A DNA stretch of 64,000 bases from Stercorarius parasiticus (GCA_013396915.1 VWZL01001979.1:434001-498000); one strand, 5' to 3'; positions 48,042 to 62,640 are shown, counted from the first letter of the stretch. Numbers and translations: made by a program. The notes: a model not told the origin generated them from the sequence alone.

Positions 48042-50169
48042 ATTGGTATTGATTTCGGGCAGCAAATCATTCAAATATAGCTTGATAGTTCTAATTTGAT
48101 TAGAGGTATTGTTCTTAAGTAACAAATAGGTTGTTCAATGGAGTTTCAATTAGATAGTTCTATTCTATAAGGCACAGGTATTGCCTGACACACAAAAGAC
48201 AAACTTGGCCTCATCAAAACACAGTGTTTTCTTTAAAATTGGTTTGTGGGGTATAATTTCCCTGTCACATGAAATGAAATGGCTATTACTAGGGAGCTTT
48301 ATCATTGGAAAATCCTGAGTATTTCAACAATAAGGATTAAAAAATCAGGTTACTCTATGTTTTTCATGGGAAGAAAAATAGTTGTAACTATCACAAGGCA
48401 TTCAGGCGTTCTTAAAGTGAGAAAAATCACATTTCAGGACTCTTACCAGTTACAGCACCCAGAACACATTTTTGGAAATACGGTTACAAATAAACATGTT
48501 TTGTTCATCTGTGTTTAAGCACAACAAAGATATCTGCTTTTGCTATACATGGTAGCATCAATTTGCTATCTGGAGGCAATACCCACTGAATAACAGCGCA
48601 CCCACCACTCAGCGCTTTGTTTACTTTTCTTCTAAGTAGTTGCTCTATAAAAGTATAAGCCTCTATTACAAATTAACTGTCTTCAAATCACAGACACCGG
48701 ACATAGTAGAACACTCCGTCCCATGAACAAGTATTTTGGATGTTAATTGTTTCATAGCTGCTCATTTTTTTCTTGACTTCACTTACGAAGTTCTGAATAA
48801 ATTACTACCAATGAACTACTACGAAGTGGTATGTAGTACCTTGTCTATGCTCCAATTGTAGCTTGGAAAGCTCATGAAATGGAGAGCCTTTCACTTCATG
48901 TTAGAATGGGGTTCAATTCTTAACTAGTCCAACTCTTGCGGGTGTAACTGAGGTGCAGTTCAAATATAAATACATATATAAAACATGTTCCATTCCCTTT
49001 TTTTCCCTAATGAATTTCATAACTGCCTTTGAGTTATCAAAACTATTCTCTATGGCCACAGGGAACATTTTGTCAAGTGGAGATCACTGAAACACAACAA
49101 TTATCTACACAACACAACTAGCCAGTCCTACCCTGGCTTCATGCAGGCTGCCAACTGAGATGCAATGGTCAATATTAATGCAAAGGAGACAATTAATAAC
49201 ATGGTTTTATTGTACTCTTATCTGTATTATTAAGAACTTGCTGGTGCCTTCATTAAATGTGAAACAATACATTGAAGTGTCTATCTGGAGACCCAGTTTG
49301 AAGAGTCAAGACAATATTTTGTCTTAATGAGAACTGTTATTTAAACAAGATAAGGAGGTGTTAGGAGTATTAAAAGCATAGAATATAGAGCAGAGTTTTT
49401 TAACTGTGGATTATCAATGAAGTTACTATAGCTGATATTCTTGTAAATTGTCTGATCAAAAGGCAAAAACCCAAACAAACTGTCCTTTTCAAAATGACCA
49501 TTTCATTCACTACATTAGAAAAATCAAGATGATTCCTAGGATCCTCAAGCAAAAAAAAAAAGTTAATGAATTCTTTTATGAGACCACATAAAGGTAAGGT
49601 AGTCATTGTTCAACTTCTTTCTGTTCTTTTATCAACTTGTAAACTCAGATAAAAAGTTCTAATAGTGCTAGTAAAATACAATTAAAGTTTTCATATAGCT
49701 TCTGAAGAAAAAAATGTAAATATGGCAGATGTTCTGTATGCAACTTTGTGTTTATTCCTAAATTGTTTACAGATTATATAAACTTTTTTGAACTTATTTG
49801 CCAATATTTGGTGTTTAAATAACGCCAAGTTTTATAAAAGCAATCTAAAAATTCAAGCTATATATATAAAAACTATCATATTCATCAAGCATATTAATCA
49901 AAATCTCTTTAAGCATGAAAGTTTGCTATTGTCTGTAAATTTCTCTGCTGTATTTGTTAGGAATACATTCAACATTTTTAAGGAAACTGCGTAAAACTAA
50001 CATAAAGCTAAATAAATATAAATCTCAAAGACTTATACATATAAATATACATATAAATAGAAGTTACTTTGACCTTTACATCTGAGTTACATCTGAGCCT
50101 TTCTTTACCAACACTTCCATTATTCCTTCTCTACCTTCTTCCTAGAGCTCTCCATTTGTAACCAATTAA
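48042..50169. other. EYS intron sequence, no feature seen
   Basis: AT-rich. No open frame with recognisable content. Confidence 0.6.
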
Positions 50170-50765
50170 ATGTGACAAAGATGAACTACAGAGGTCAAAA
50201 CTGGTGGCAGCCTGGGCTGCAGTACTCGTGCCCTGAAAGAATTCACAATCTTGAGCAATATTGGCCAGTTGATGAGTACAGTCAGGACACGAATTTTAGA
50301 ACAGCAAACTTTCAGTTGTTACAGGAATTAGCAGATGGGGCCCTCTAGGAAACTGTCCTCAGGGACAAGGGACCTGAACAGAGCTGGCAGCTCTTTACGG
50401 ACATTTTTCTTAGAGCATAACAGCTCTCGATTTCCACATGTGAAAAAATTAGGCAAGGAAGGCAGGAGACCAGCATGGCTTAGTGAGGATCTCCTGGACA
50501 AACTGAAGTGTTAAGAAGGAAATGCACAGGCAATGGAACAATGGAAATGAATCCTGAGAAGAATATAGGATGCTACCCCAATGTGTAGGGATGGGATTAG
50601 GAAAGCTAAAGCAAATTTCAAGCTGAATTTGTCAAGGGATATTACAGGTATGTTGACCAGAAAAGGAAGATTAAAAAAATGTACCTCTGTGACAAATAAG
50701 ACTGGAGAACTGGTGACAGCCAACACACACAAGGCCTCAGCACTCAATTTACCTCAGTTTTCAAT
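50170..50765 (+). mobile_element. CR1 LINE, older internal fragment
   Basis: Contains 'ggcaaggaaggcaggagacc', 'agcatggcttagtgaggatc', 'tagggatgggattagg' and 'aagctgaatttgtcaaggga', the ORF2 linker between endonuclease and RT. A plus frame at 50581-50919 keeps CRDGIRKAKANFKLNLSRD. The left edge is approximate. Confidence 0.78.
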
Positions 50766-52960
50766 GCTAGTCTCTCTTCCTAAAAAGGGCAAAGGGCAAA
50801 AAGTAAAATTACAACCCTGGACGTCAGGAGAGCTAACTTTGGCCTCTTCAAAGGGCTACTTGGAGGAATGCCATGGGCTAAGGATCCAGAAGGAAGGGGG
50901 GTGCAAGACAGCTGGTTAATATTTAAGCACCACTTCCTCCAAGCTCAAGATTGGTGCATCCCTAGGAGCAAGAAGTCAGGCAAAGGAGGCAGGAAACCTG
51001 CATAGATGAGCAAGGAGCTTCTGGAAAAACTCAGATGAAAGAAGGAAGTTTACAGGATGTGGAAAAAGGGTCTGGCCGCTTGGGAGGAATACAGGAACAT
51101 TGTCAGAGTGTGCAGAGATGCAACAAGGAAGGCTAGGGCCCACTGGGAATTAAATCTGGCAAGGGATGTCAAGGACAACAAGAAGGGCTTCTTCAAGTAC
51201 ATCAGTAGCAGAAGGAAGACTAGGGAAAATGTGGGCCTGCTGCTGAATGCGGTAGGTGCCCTGGTGACAGAGGATGCAGAGAATGCGGAGTTACTGAATG
51301 CCTTCTTTGCTTCAGTCTTTACTTCTAAGGCTGGCCCTCAGGAATCCCTGACCCTGGAGCTGAGAGAGCGAGCCGTGAGTAAGGAAGACTCCCTTGATCG
51401 AGAAGGATTGGGTTAGAGATCATTTAGGCAAACTCGATACCCACAAATCCTGGGCCCTGATCGGAAGTACCCACAATTGCTGAGGGAGCTGGCAGATGTT
51501 ATTGCAAAGCCACTCTCCATCATCTTTGAAAGGTCATGGAGAACATGAAGTGCCTGAAGACTGGAGGAAAGCCAATGTCACACCAGTCTTCAAAAAGGGG
51601 AAGAAGGAGGATCCAGGAAACTACAGGTCGGTCAGCCTCACACCCATCCCTGGAAAGGTGATGGAACAGCTCATCCTGGATGTCATCTCTAAGCATGTAA
51701 AGGAAAATAAGGTTATCATAAGTGGTCAACACGGATTCACCAAGGGGAAATCATGCTTGACCAGTCTGATAGCCTTCTATGATGGATTGATTGGCTGGGT
51801 GGATGAGGGGAGAGCAGTGGATGTTGTCTACCTTGACTTAGGAAGGCTTTTGACACTGTCTCCCATAACATCCTCATAGGTAAACTTAGGAAGTGTGGGT
51901 TAGATGAATGGACAGTGACGTGGATTGAGAACTGGCTGAATCGCAGATCTCAGAGGCTTGTGATCAGCAGCGCAGCGTCCAGCTGGAGGCTTGTAACTAG
52001 TGGTGTTCCCTAGGGGTCAGTACTGGGTCCAGCCTTGTTCAACATATTCATCAAAGACCTGGATGAGGGGACAAAGTGTTTGCTGATGATACAAAACTGG
52101 GAGGAGTGGCTGACACACCAGAAGGCTGTGCTGCCATACAGTGAGACCAGGACAGGCTAGAGAGTTGGGCGGAGATGAACCTAATGAAGTTCAACAAAGG
52201 CAAGTGTAGGGTTCTGCACCTGGGGAGGAATAACCCCATGCACCAGTACAGGTTGGGGGCTGACCTGCTGGAAACAAGCTCTGCAGAAAGGGAGCTGGAG
52301 TTCTGGTGGACAAGAAGTTTACTGTGAGCCAGCAATGTGCCCTTGTGGCCAGGAAGGCCAATGGCATCCTGGGGTGCATTAAAAAGAGTGTGGCCAGCCA
52401 GTCAAGGGAGGTCATCCTCCCCCTCTACTCTGCCTGGGCCAGGCCACAACTAGAGTACTGTGTCCAGTTCTGGGCTCCCCAGTTCAAGAAAGACAGGGCT
52501 ACAAAGATAATCAAGGCAATGGAGGTAGCACCTCTCTAATGAGGAAAGGCTGAGAGACTTGGGTCTACTTAGCCTGAAGAAGACTGAGAAGAGACCTCAT
52601 CCGTGCTTATAAATATCTAAAGGGCAGGTGTCAAGAGGATGGGGTCAGACTCTTTCCAGTGGTGCCAAGTGGCAGGACAAGGGGCAAAGGGCACACACTG
52701 GAACACAGAAGTACCATCTGAACATGAGGAAAAACTTCTTTATATAAGGGTGGCAGAGCTCTGGAACAGGCTGCTCAGAGAGGTGGTGGAGTCTCCATCT
52801 CTGGAGATATTCAAAACCCGCCTGGATGTGTTCCTGTGCAACCTGCTCTAGGTGACACTGGTCTGGCAGGAGAGCTGGACTAGATGATCTCTGAAGGTCC
52901 CTTCCAACCCCAACCCCTTCCATTCTGTGATTCTGCAATTCTGTGATTCTGAAGCACATG
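50766..52960 (+). mobile_element. CR1 LINE, longest 3' copy (broken ORF2 with RT)
   Basis: Linker frame 51057-51416 (CRDATRKARAHWELNLARD, KKGFFKYISSRRK), RT frame 51496-51879 ([44 protein letters not shown]), then in other frames 'tactgggtccagccttgttc' and 'gctgatgatacaaaactgg' (ADDTKL-like), and the C-terminal 'ctggaacaggctgctcagag'. It ends with 'aaggtcccttccaacccc' and repeated ATTCTGTGATTCTG units near 52920-52955. Several frame changes and stops break the gene. Confidence 0.93.
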
Positions 52961-55900
52961 TTAAAAAAGCTATTTGTATTTCCTCATTCTGAAGACAGAC
53001 TGATACATCTTTTTCTGCTTTTAGATTTCTGAATTAGAAACCACAAGGATCAACCCTTTTACTTCAAAAATATGAAGTACAATACGAATAAATAAATAAA
53101 ATCTGCAAATACAAGTACGCTGAACCCCTTCAGCTTGTTCTTAAAGCTGGAAATAGAAGTAGGTATTGACCTCAAACTAGAGAAAAAGGATTTGGGAGGT
53201 ACATTTCTGGAAAGAGAGATAAAAAGAACATGTTTCCGCTACTATAATAGTGTGTAAGTGTGCCTTTTGTGTATTTGATGCATACAGAAAAACTTCAGAG
53301 GGCTTAGGTAGTTTTCATTCCCTTCCAGTTTAATTGCTTCAGCCTTTTTATCCTTGTCCTTCTTCTCATTTTTTAGGATATATTTTCTCTATTTTGTATA
53401 CTTTTGCTCCCGTAATCCTCTGCTCACATTTTTCCTTTTAGTAGCAATAACTAAAATTTATTCCTAATTCCATGTATTCAGGGACATGACAGAAAGAAAA
53501 AAATGTTTTAGAGGTAAAAATAGATGAAGCTGTATTTGCTTGTTTTCCATGTATTTCTTCCTTAATCCTCTATTTGAAGCAATGAGTTCATGCAATCACA
53601 AGGTAACATTCAGTTCAGTAAGATAGCAAGCTATATTTCAGCTTTTACTTTAAGCTCTAGTTCAGCTGCAATGCACACATTTCTCTTTTAGGAAACAGAA
53701 TTTTATGTCCTACAAAGGGTATTTCAACTTTCACAATTTTCACAATTTTTTAATGCACCTTTTTTTCTTTTTGCATTTTCCTAAATTAAAGTACAAGATA
53801 CATCTTCTCAGATTGGATGCAACTTTCAGACTACTGAAGCACAGAGTTGAGATACAACCAGTCCCTTTTCAGATCAATCAAACTATTTGCATATCTCAAG
53901 CAGTATTTTGCAGCTAATCTTCCTATCTACAAAGCCAGATAAAATTTAATTGTTTTCTGTTTTGGCTGGGAAACATTAAAATAATTAAAAATCACCAGTA
54001 AAACTATCACTAGAGAGCAGTCTCATTAGAAGGACTGTGCTTAAGAAAGCACAAGCACTGAATATTTTGAATACTTTTAATTAACGAAGACAACAAAACA
54101 AGTAGAACTGAGTATTATTAATGTCAGTCAGGTCATATGGCTTGCACCCAGAAAATACAATACAGTTTGGTATCAACAATCTTGTTCATAGACCATGACC
54201 ACATAGAAAACGGTTGGTAAAACGCCTTCCTATCAGTCTTACCTCCTGAAACTCCTATTTTAGATGCAGCAGGAAATAATTAAAAATTGCAAAAAAATTA
54301 TTTTCATGTTTTGTGAATATTTTCTTTACTTTTGCTTTAAAGTTTTGGTTATTTATTGCCTAGGGCGCTAGGTACCATGTTCAAGACTTTTAAAAGACAT
54401 TATAAAAAGATTAAAAAATACTGAATCATCCCTTAAAAGATAGGAACTTCCTTCTCCTAAATTCCCCAAGTTATATCAGAAGGGTGTCATAGTCATGTGA
54501 AAATTATGGAACGCAGCTTAGCAAGTTAGCATACAATGCTAGGTAAAGAGAAAGATCTGTCTAAATTTGTGTTCAGTATGTAAAATGATTTTCTGAGTAA
54601 CAAAATTATTTTCTTGAATTACGGCAGACCCCCATATACAGTGTTTATGCATTCTGGCATGTGAAGCTGCTCTTTTGAGTAATATCATGTGTTAAGTAAA
54701 CCTGCTTTAGACTTCTTTCTGTTCTTGACAAAATGCAATGGGAAAAGGACATACATTCCCATTTTACTGGCTCTTGTCACTAACATCAAGAGCTGCATTC
54801 TTTGCCTATGTGTCCTTCATCCCACACTGGAACAACAACAATCAGTACAACAGCAACAAGGTAACTCAAGACTCCATCCAGCAATCTGGGGGAAAATGCA
54901 TAATTTGCGTCCTTTTTAACAGTCAACAATTTTCCAAAGATTGAGTCTGCCAGAGAGAAAAACCTTCATTTGTGAAAACACAACATCAGTAAATCAATGC
55001 TATGGTGAACAGTAAGTAAAGAATCCACCTCCAGTATCTTGGATGATACTTATTCGCTTTGGTAGAGAAAAAAGAAACATTATTTCATTCTTTCAAGAAC
55101 CAGCGGGAACCCCTTGTCATGCATGCTTCCATCTCCTTAGTGACCTGTTTGCTTGTGCTCCTCCATCTTAATTTAATGCCAGTCTTTAATGACAGATCTG
55201 GCAGTACTGGGTTTATTGCTGCATCTATGGAAACTGGTACCTTCAGCACTATTTCCCCTTGGAAATCTCTTCCTTGCTACTAGATTTCAGTGTAAAGGGC
55301 CTAGTTGATATGGAAATTAGCCCAATACCTTTTTTTTCAGTTTAGTATTGTTCTAATAGTTTCTGAGAGTTACAGGTAACTTACTGTGCTTTAATACATT
55401 GATTTTGAGACAAGTCCTCTTTGACCTGAGAAATCTGAAAGGAAGAACAATGCCGCACTGAAAAAATAAAAGCTATCACCTGCAAGCAGGTAACAGCCAC
55501 TGCAGGAGAAATACTGGTTAAGTTTAGCAATGCAAGAGTAGTTCTGTCAATTGACCTCAAATCTCTTCATCTAGTATGCAGAGATGGCACTGATTACAGA
55601 AGAGAAAAATTAACTCTTCAGGTAGCGTGACAACAACGGTAGGTACTTTTGCTCTAGGGGAGTAAAGGAGATCTCTCCTGGTCTGCCCTTTCTACCACAG
55701 GCAACAAAAGAAGACCAAGTAAAGGTAATTACAATTGCTAATGTTTATTACAATAATTAGCACAGCAACATGAAGTGGTAGATGGCATGTGGTAACTCTG
55801 AAATTTTATGAAGACTGAGAAATACGAATCTAACCCTGAAGATAGATAGCTGAGACACTTAAAAAATTTGACTTGAAAAATGTAACGCACACCAATTCAG

Positions 55901-56717
55901 AAGTCTATGCAAATGACCTCTGAATACTGATTTGAATTATTTGAACAGATGAGACAAAGAAATAAGTCTCTCCCTCATGTTTCTGACTGTTTCTGAACTC
56001 TGCAAACACTTCTGTTGTTTAATCAAGATGTCTTTATCAGGTTTCTTCCTGATGTTCTATGCCTATTTTTAAACCTACTTTCAGGATTGTCACTTGATCT
56101 TTACCTTAGGTCTACTCAAGCTCCAAGGAGGTATATCACAGAAGAAACTGTATGCCTTTGGCTCAGTCTGACATCAAATCTAGGAATGGAAGCGATGGCA
56201 TAAAAAAGCATGTTTTTGAACAAATGGATTAGCGTTCAGTGTTAAATAACCTTCTTCTCTTTTTTTTTTCATTCCAAATATAGAACACATTGAATACTTT
56301 ATGCCTAGAAACAATTAGCTGCCTATAAGCAGCTGATAACCAAGGATAGATGTAGTATTTAGTATAGCAGAATACATCAGGACATGACTTATATAGTACC
56401 AATGTCTATACATTTTAAGAGTACTATTCAAGCATTTTCAACACCCAGTAGTAGCCAGTTATACATCAAAGTTTATCTGGTGAATCATTTAGCATGTGAA
56501 CAACTCTCACAAAGCTAATTTCAACATTCTAAATTCAGAATTCAAAGGAGCCTATATGAAATAAAACATTTGGAAAGGCCAGAGTTTGTCATCATCAATA
56601 CTGGTAGTCTAGAAAATAATTTAGAAAAATATTAAGAAGCAAGGAGGCTTCTGTTCTCACATTTGTTATTAGAATAACAGAAAGAAAAGAAAAAATGTTT
56701 TGCACAAACTGACATTC
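52961..56717. other. EYS intron sequence, no feature seen
   Basis: AT-rich. Nothing recognised on either strand. Confidence 0.6.
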
Positions 56718-56722
56718 ATTAA
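56718..56722. repeat. Target-site duplication, left copy (ATTAA)
   Basis: Pairs with ATTAG at 57372-57376 with one difference. Confidence 0.7.
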
Positions 56723-57371
56723 TGTTATGGTTTGAGGAACACACAGTAATTTATTGTCGTGTAGACAATTATTTTATGACCCGATGACCTCTCCCCACCT
56801 GGAAAGCAGAATCGAGAAAAAACAAGGAAATCCAAGGGCTTAAATATGAACAGATTTAATAGAGTAAGTCTAAGTAATTAACAATAATAATACTAAAGAC
56901 CCAGTATTGATCCTACTACCAATGTAAAATTTACAAGGACTATACTCAGCCAATTCTATTAGCAGGAAGCTGTGCACTCCCAGTAGTGGACAGCAAATGT
57001 CGGACACTGCAAGCGCTACGGCTTTGGGAGGAAGGGAAAGGCTCAGGGGTCTGGCACCGGGGCAAGAAGTTCTCAGGATCACAGCCATCAAGGAAGAGAG
57101 AGAACTTCCAGCAAACTTTCTAATTTATATTGAATGTGATGTCCATGGTATGAAATAACACTGTTGGCCAGCTTGGGTGAAGTGCCCAGGTCTCGCTCCT
57201 CATCATCCCTGCACCTGGCTAGGCTTGAAAACACTGAGACCTGGAAACCCACACACCATAGCTGGCTATAAAGTCAATATTTTCACAAATTCAGACACCA
57301 GAGTCTTCTAAAAGTGCAGTTTTCCCATGCATTAGAAGAGAAATTAGCCCTGTGTCCCTCAAACCAGGACA
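56723..57371 (-). mobile_element. Solo LTR, family 5 (ERVL-like)
   Basis: Termini on the plus strand are TGTTATGGTTTGAGG and CCTCAAACCAGGACA, imperfect inverted repeats. Reverse orientation is inferred from the minus-strand promoter text CAATATAAATTAG (near 57125) and the 'ctattaaatctg' poly(A)-type region (near 56850). The 5-bp flanking duplication has one mismatch. No proviral interior is present. Confidence 0.87.
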
Positions 57372-57376
57372 ATTAG
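57372..57376. repeat. Target-site duplication, right copy (ATTAG)
   Basis: Partner of 56718-56722. Confidence 0.7.
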
Positions 57377-60300
57377 TTATAATCCAAATTACAATGTCTT
57401 ACCATTCACCTAATCATGTATGAGAACTGTAACTTCCAATAAATGACTAAGGCAGTAGCATTTCATCTTGCCACAACTAAATTTACCAAATATCACCTAA
57501 CACAGGCCTTAAGTTTGCCTAAGAAGAATTACTTAAGTAAACCCATGAAATATTTTACAAAGGAGTGCCACAACTTACAAACATATAAACAATAGGAAAA
57601 GAGCAAAAGTAAGCATTTTTAAGTTCAACTCACACAGTATTTCTCAAGTTAAAAAAAAAAAAAAATATGTTGCTCAAATACTGTAGTCACAAGAGGAAGT
57701 AGATATTTCCCTACTACAGATTCTGTTACAAAACAAAATTCAACTTGTCATGTCCCGGCAACCAGCATTTCAGAAGTAGTTTTGTCCTTAAAAAGGTTAT
57801 TGTTCTGATATAAAGATATAAAAGCAAACAACAAAAAATATTTTCAGTTGGTCTCCAACAGTCAGTTATGTCTTTATCTACCTTTGATATCTAGTATAAT
57901 ATAAACAGTCCAGCTTTCCACTATGGCTGTCTCACCGAGTTATTTCAATAGAGAAAACCTATGAAAATTTTATGACTGCCCCTTCCAGACAGGGAATGAA
58001 CAGGCCTAAGAGGCATACATAACAATACTTATGGATGCTCATAGAGAGGTGTGACTTTTGTATCTGTCCTTCCTTTTCTCTGTTGTGACCTTCAAAGATA
58101 AAGGCTTCCTATTATAACTATGATAGATTATTTTTTTTCACACATCCCAACTGGCATTTGGTGGAAGCAAATATGATAATTACAGATCCTGCATTAGTCT
58201 GCTTGCTATTGCTGAAGAGCGAGCACTGCTTTATAGAAGACCTCTAATAGTGTACTATCTGTAATTGCACTCTAAATAAACTTTCCAATAATACTTTTAT
58301 TGATCTAACAGAACGTAACACTTTAAATCCCAGGCAAACCTGAAAAGACTATTAACTACAATTTGACTACCCACAGAAACTAGTGGTGGGGAAGATGATG
58401 TTGATTTTCTAATTATGTATTGTGTACAGTTGACTCATACTAGAACCATTTCACATAATTTGTACATGCATACATATATTTCATATTGTACTATCATATA
58501 CAAGCAATCTTTTCAAAGATGCAACTGCTGTAGCTGAATGATTCATACTTTTTCAAAAATATATTTTCTAAACATCCAATTATAATTTTCTCCTAAACCA
58601 ATTTTGTAGTTTCTACCACAATCTTGTTTTAAAAAATAGATTTTTTAAAAGAAAAGTCTTACATTAATTTCTTTTATCATGTCTTAAATAGAAAAACAAA
58701 ACAAAACTCTCTTTTTACTTCCATGCTCTAGGCCATATACTGCCAGTTTCACATACGCTAGATTTTACTCCATTTTGTTAACAGTTTTGCAGAATTCTTT
58801 TTCACATATGTTATCTTCATCACCCCAGTGACCTAATGATGGTAATACAATCTACTCATCTAAGGTATCTGAGCATCACTGATAGAAATCAATGCTGCCT
58901 GGGTTAGATAGTACTTCACTATTGAACTGCTTGACATAACTAAAATGTATTCACCTACACTACTACTACATATATAGTCAGGCTTCATTTTCTCCCCCTA
59001 ATCTCCCATATCAGAGAAAATGCTGTCTGCAAAATAGTCTTGTATATTATTAGTAATAAGGAAATTGTGACTGCTATTCTCTAAAAATCTTTCTCTACTT
59101 CAAAAGAAAATGGCTCATAATTGAAGATGAAACTTTGCTCTTGTTTGGTTGGAAAGTTAGTTCAGTACAAAATAAACACGGGTAACACCTTAGCATTCAA
59201 ACTGACATAATTCATTTAGAAAAATTTTGATTCATAACCACTTGAAAATTCCTTTAAGAAGTTGGGTAAAAGGAACCATATCTATGAAACCGATGAAACC
59301 TATTCTGTTTTAACAAGTGCAACATGTAGGTTTTACTTACAACCAATTAAATCAAAGGAAAAAATACAGATTTTATAGTAAAGAGAATGGTGATCTACAT
59401 CCTGTACTTTTATGTGGAACTGTTTATTACCCATTCTCCATAGTTCAACAGGATATAATATCAGCTGCAATGCCCATAATTCTTTCTAAATTTTGTTCCT
59501 TTGTGCATGTATTAGACACTGTTGATGCATGAAATATCTAATCTGCAGCTAACAATGACAGATGGTTTTCTCATTCATTTCTAATGACCCATTTTTACAG
59601 TGTCAGCATCATTTTTTGTTTGTTTGTTTAAACTTCCTATTTTACTAAGGTTTCCCAAATAAAAAAAATGTGCTTTAAGGGAACTGTTAAATGAAGGGCA
59701 AAAGAAAAGCAAAATCGAGACTATTACGAATCATCTGCAACACAAGCATTAGAACAGATCTGGATTAGAAATAATGAGGCAGTGAAGTCCGTCTTGCAAA
59801 CCTTTTCAACCCATCTTTTCTTCATCTCCTATCTTATTTCTATGCATTCTAGTTTTAATTCTCACTCTTTCCCTCAAAGAATACTTAGTGGTGGCAGAAC
59901 TTTCGTTTTTGTCCAGAACTCTGGGTACAGAAGACCAGCCATTGAATTTCAGTTTTAATACCATTGCTATGTAACATGATGGGGGGATATTTCCATCAAA
60001 GATCTGTCAGGCAGAAAAATTAGAAGTTACATACCTCCCTTAAGGCAACCATAAATAGGTTATGACAAAATAAATAAATTTAAAAAAAAAAAATCAAAGA
60101 AACAATGCTACCTGTTGTCATTTGCATTGAAGGCAATAGGACATTTTTTTGTTGTATCCTTTTTATTTATTAGACTAAAGCTCATTACGAGCACCCATCT
60201 TTCTATCTCTCTTGCACTTCTTAAGCTTTATCCACCCTTTTATCCACCACTTTAGCTCACATACCTGCCGTCCAATGCACCACCATCTTATCTTCAAACC

Positions 60301-61499
60301 TGAACAACAGGAATATTCTGAGATGGTCCAAACTGTTTCTCCAAACCTTTGCTTCTTTCACCTCAATGTCTTTGAGCAAATTCTGAATTGATCTGTTGAA
60401 CAGTTCCTTTATTAAAAAGGAAGTCCATGTGGTTTTCTAACCCAGTTTTGGCAAACTCCTGCAGAATCAGTTCTTCCACCTCTGCCAAACTATTTGACTA
60501 TTTTCTTCATGCTTAGATGCAAATAAGTTCCATGTCTTTTACATGCACCAGAGTACTGAATTCACCTGTTCATACACACTTCAGCCTACTCAGTGTGTGC
60601 TTGTACAGTTTTAAAACTGGCCCATGCAGATGACTGACAGATTTCTCCTTCAGCCCTCACTCACAGCGTCCTTACAATTGCCATGTGTCTACTCTTCTGT
60701 GCATTTTCTCTTCAGCAGTGACCTTGAAGTCAAGGAGCTTTGGTTTGAAGATAGACAAGAGGTACCTCAGTGTGCTCGAGGATTTACCCTAAGGCTCTTC
60801 CTCAAAAGGGAAAAGGTACTCAATCTGCTTGTTCTCCACACCCAGGGATAAAAATTGGTACAAATCAATATTTCTTCTACAAATCTGTTACAAACTATGC
60901 CAGCCTATGCTTACAGAAATTGGCATCTCCGTCCCACCCCGTTTCATCATCTGTGAGAGAAGAAATGAAAGAGAAGTTTACATCCATGGTTTTCTTCTGT
61001 GTTTTCACTTCAGGCACCAGAGGAGAAACGTAACAGAAGCACAGTTCAAGCTTGCTTTCTTCTTTAGCCCTTTCCTTCATGTTTGTCTTTTAAATCTTTC
61101 CATACAAATCTTATGACTGGAAATTTTTGAATTAATACCACCTTTATGTATGTAGTTCACTATTTTCTTATTATTCCTAACGTTATTGCTAATGATAATA
61201 ATTACATATATGATAAACATCTTAGTTTATTGGCACATATGGAACTTGCTATTTAAAAGCGTCAGAATCCCCAAATACATACCAGAACTAAAAACCTGCA
61301 AATATAGAATTGCATGGATTTTACATAAACTGAGCATAGGAGTAGACCTTCTATTCTGAAGTGCAGAGTAACTGGTGTATATGTTTATGTATACTTGTGT
61401 CAAATTTTACTGTCAAAATCATACTTATGCCCAAACTTTGAGGGACCTATGCATATAAACAGGCAACAAAAACCTGGATGATTACAGCAAGAAATAGAA
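57377..61499. other. EYS intron sequence, no feature seen
   Basis: AT-rich, with an A-run near 57651-57665. The part at 60200-61100 is pyrimidine-rich on the plus strand but shows no repeat or gene that I recognise. Confidence 0.6.
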
Positions 61500-62640
61500 G
61501 TGCATAAAATCATTGAGGTTGGAAAGGATGTCTGGAGATCGTTTAGTTCAACTCCCCTGCTCACAGCAGGGTCAACTACAGCAGGCTGCTCAGGACCTTG
61601 TCCAATTGCGTTCTGGCCATTTCCAAGGATAGATACTCCACAACCTTTCTGGGCAACCTGTTCCAGTGTTCAATCACCCTAATAGTAAAAAAAGATTTTT
61701 CTTACATTTAAATGGACTTTCCTGTATTTCAGTTTGTGCCTGTTGCCTGTTGTCCTTTGACTGGGCACCACTCAGAAGAGTGGTTCTGTCTTCTTTACCT
61801 GTGTCCTCTCCCTGGCCCCATCCTCTCCCAATATCACAGACGTTGATCCTGCTAAGTGTTTTCTCATATGGAGGTGTTCCAGTCCCTGGATCATCTTAGA
61901 GGCCTTTTGCTGGATTCTCTCCAGTTTATCCATGTCTGTCTGGTACTGGAGAGCCCAGAAGAGGACACGGCACTCCAGATCTACCTTACAAGTACTAAGT
62001 AGAGAGGAAGGATCATCTCCCTCAACCTGCTGGTGGTGTTCTTCCTAATGAAGCCTAGGATGCTGTTGGCCTTTCGTACCGGCCTTGTGGATACACCACC
62101 ACTGACTGACCACCAGCTGGTCTTTGTGTCTGGCAGTTGAGCTAGTTTTGTCTATGAGGATGTTATGGCAGACAGTGTCTAAAGTCTTGCTAAAGTCAAG
62201 ATAAACAACATCCACAGGTCTGCCCTTATCTGTCAAGCTAGTCATCTCATTGGATGCTATCATCAGACATGCTTTCCCCTTTTTAAATCCATGCTCCAAA
62301 TCACCTTCTTTTCCATCACGTATATGGAAACATTTTCAAGGATTATTTGCTCCATCACCTTCCCAAGGGTCAGGGCAAGGCTGACAGGTCAATGATTTCC
62401 CAGATCTTCCTTCTTGCCTTTCTTGAAGATATCAGGGACATTTTCCATTTCTGGCCTTGCTTTTTCTGTCTTTTTACATTCCATCCTCTAGGATATTTCC
62501 ATTTTTTGTTTTTCTTCCAATCCTTAGGAACCTCCCCCAGTCACCAAGACCTTTTAAAGATTATCAAGAGTGGTCTCGCAATGACATCAGCCAGCCCCCT
62601 CAGGACTCGTGATACATCCTATCAGGATCCTGCAGCAGGG
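61500..62640 (-). mobile_element. CR1 LINE, 3' half
   Basis: Reverse CR1 with a diverged 3' end ('aaatcattgaggttggaaag', 'gtttagttcaactcccctgc') and RT text ('aagtctt' then 'gctaaagtcaagataaaca', read in reverse as the VDVVYLDFSKT block in the minus frame 62045-62299). It is more diverged than the copies at 31530 and 50766. Confidence 0.88.

Noticed and set aside
48034..48120. Second EYS exon upstream of the donor at 48034
   Set aside because: The donor flank is a clear copy, but the expected exon text is not readable: early stops and no EGF cysteines. Kept only as a relic.
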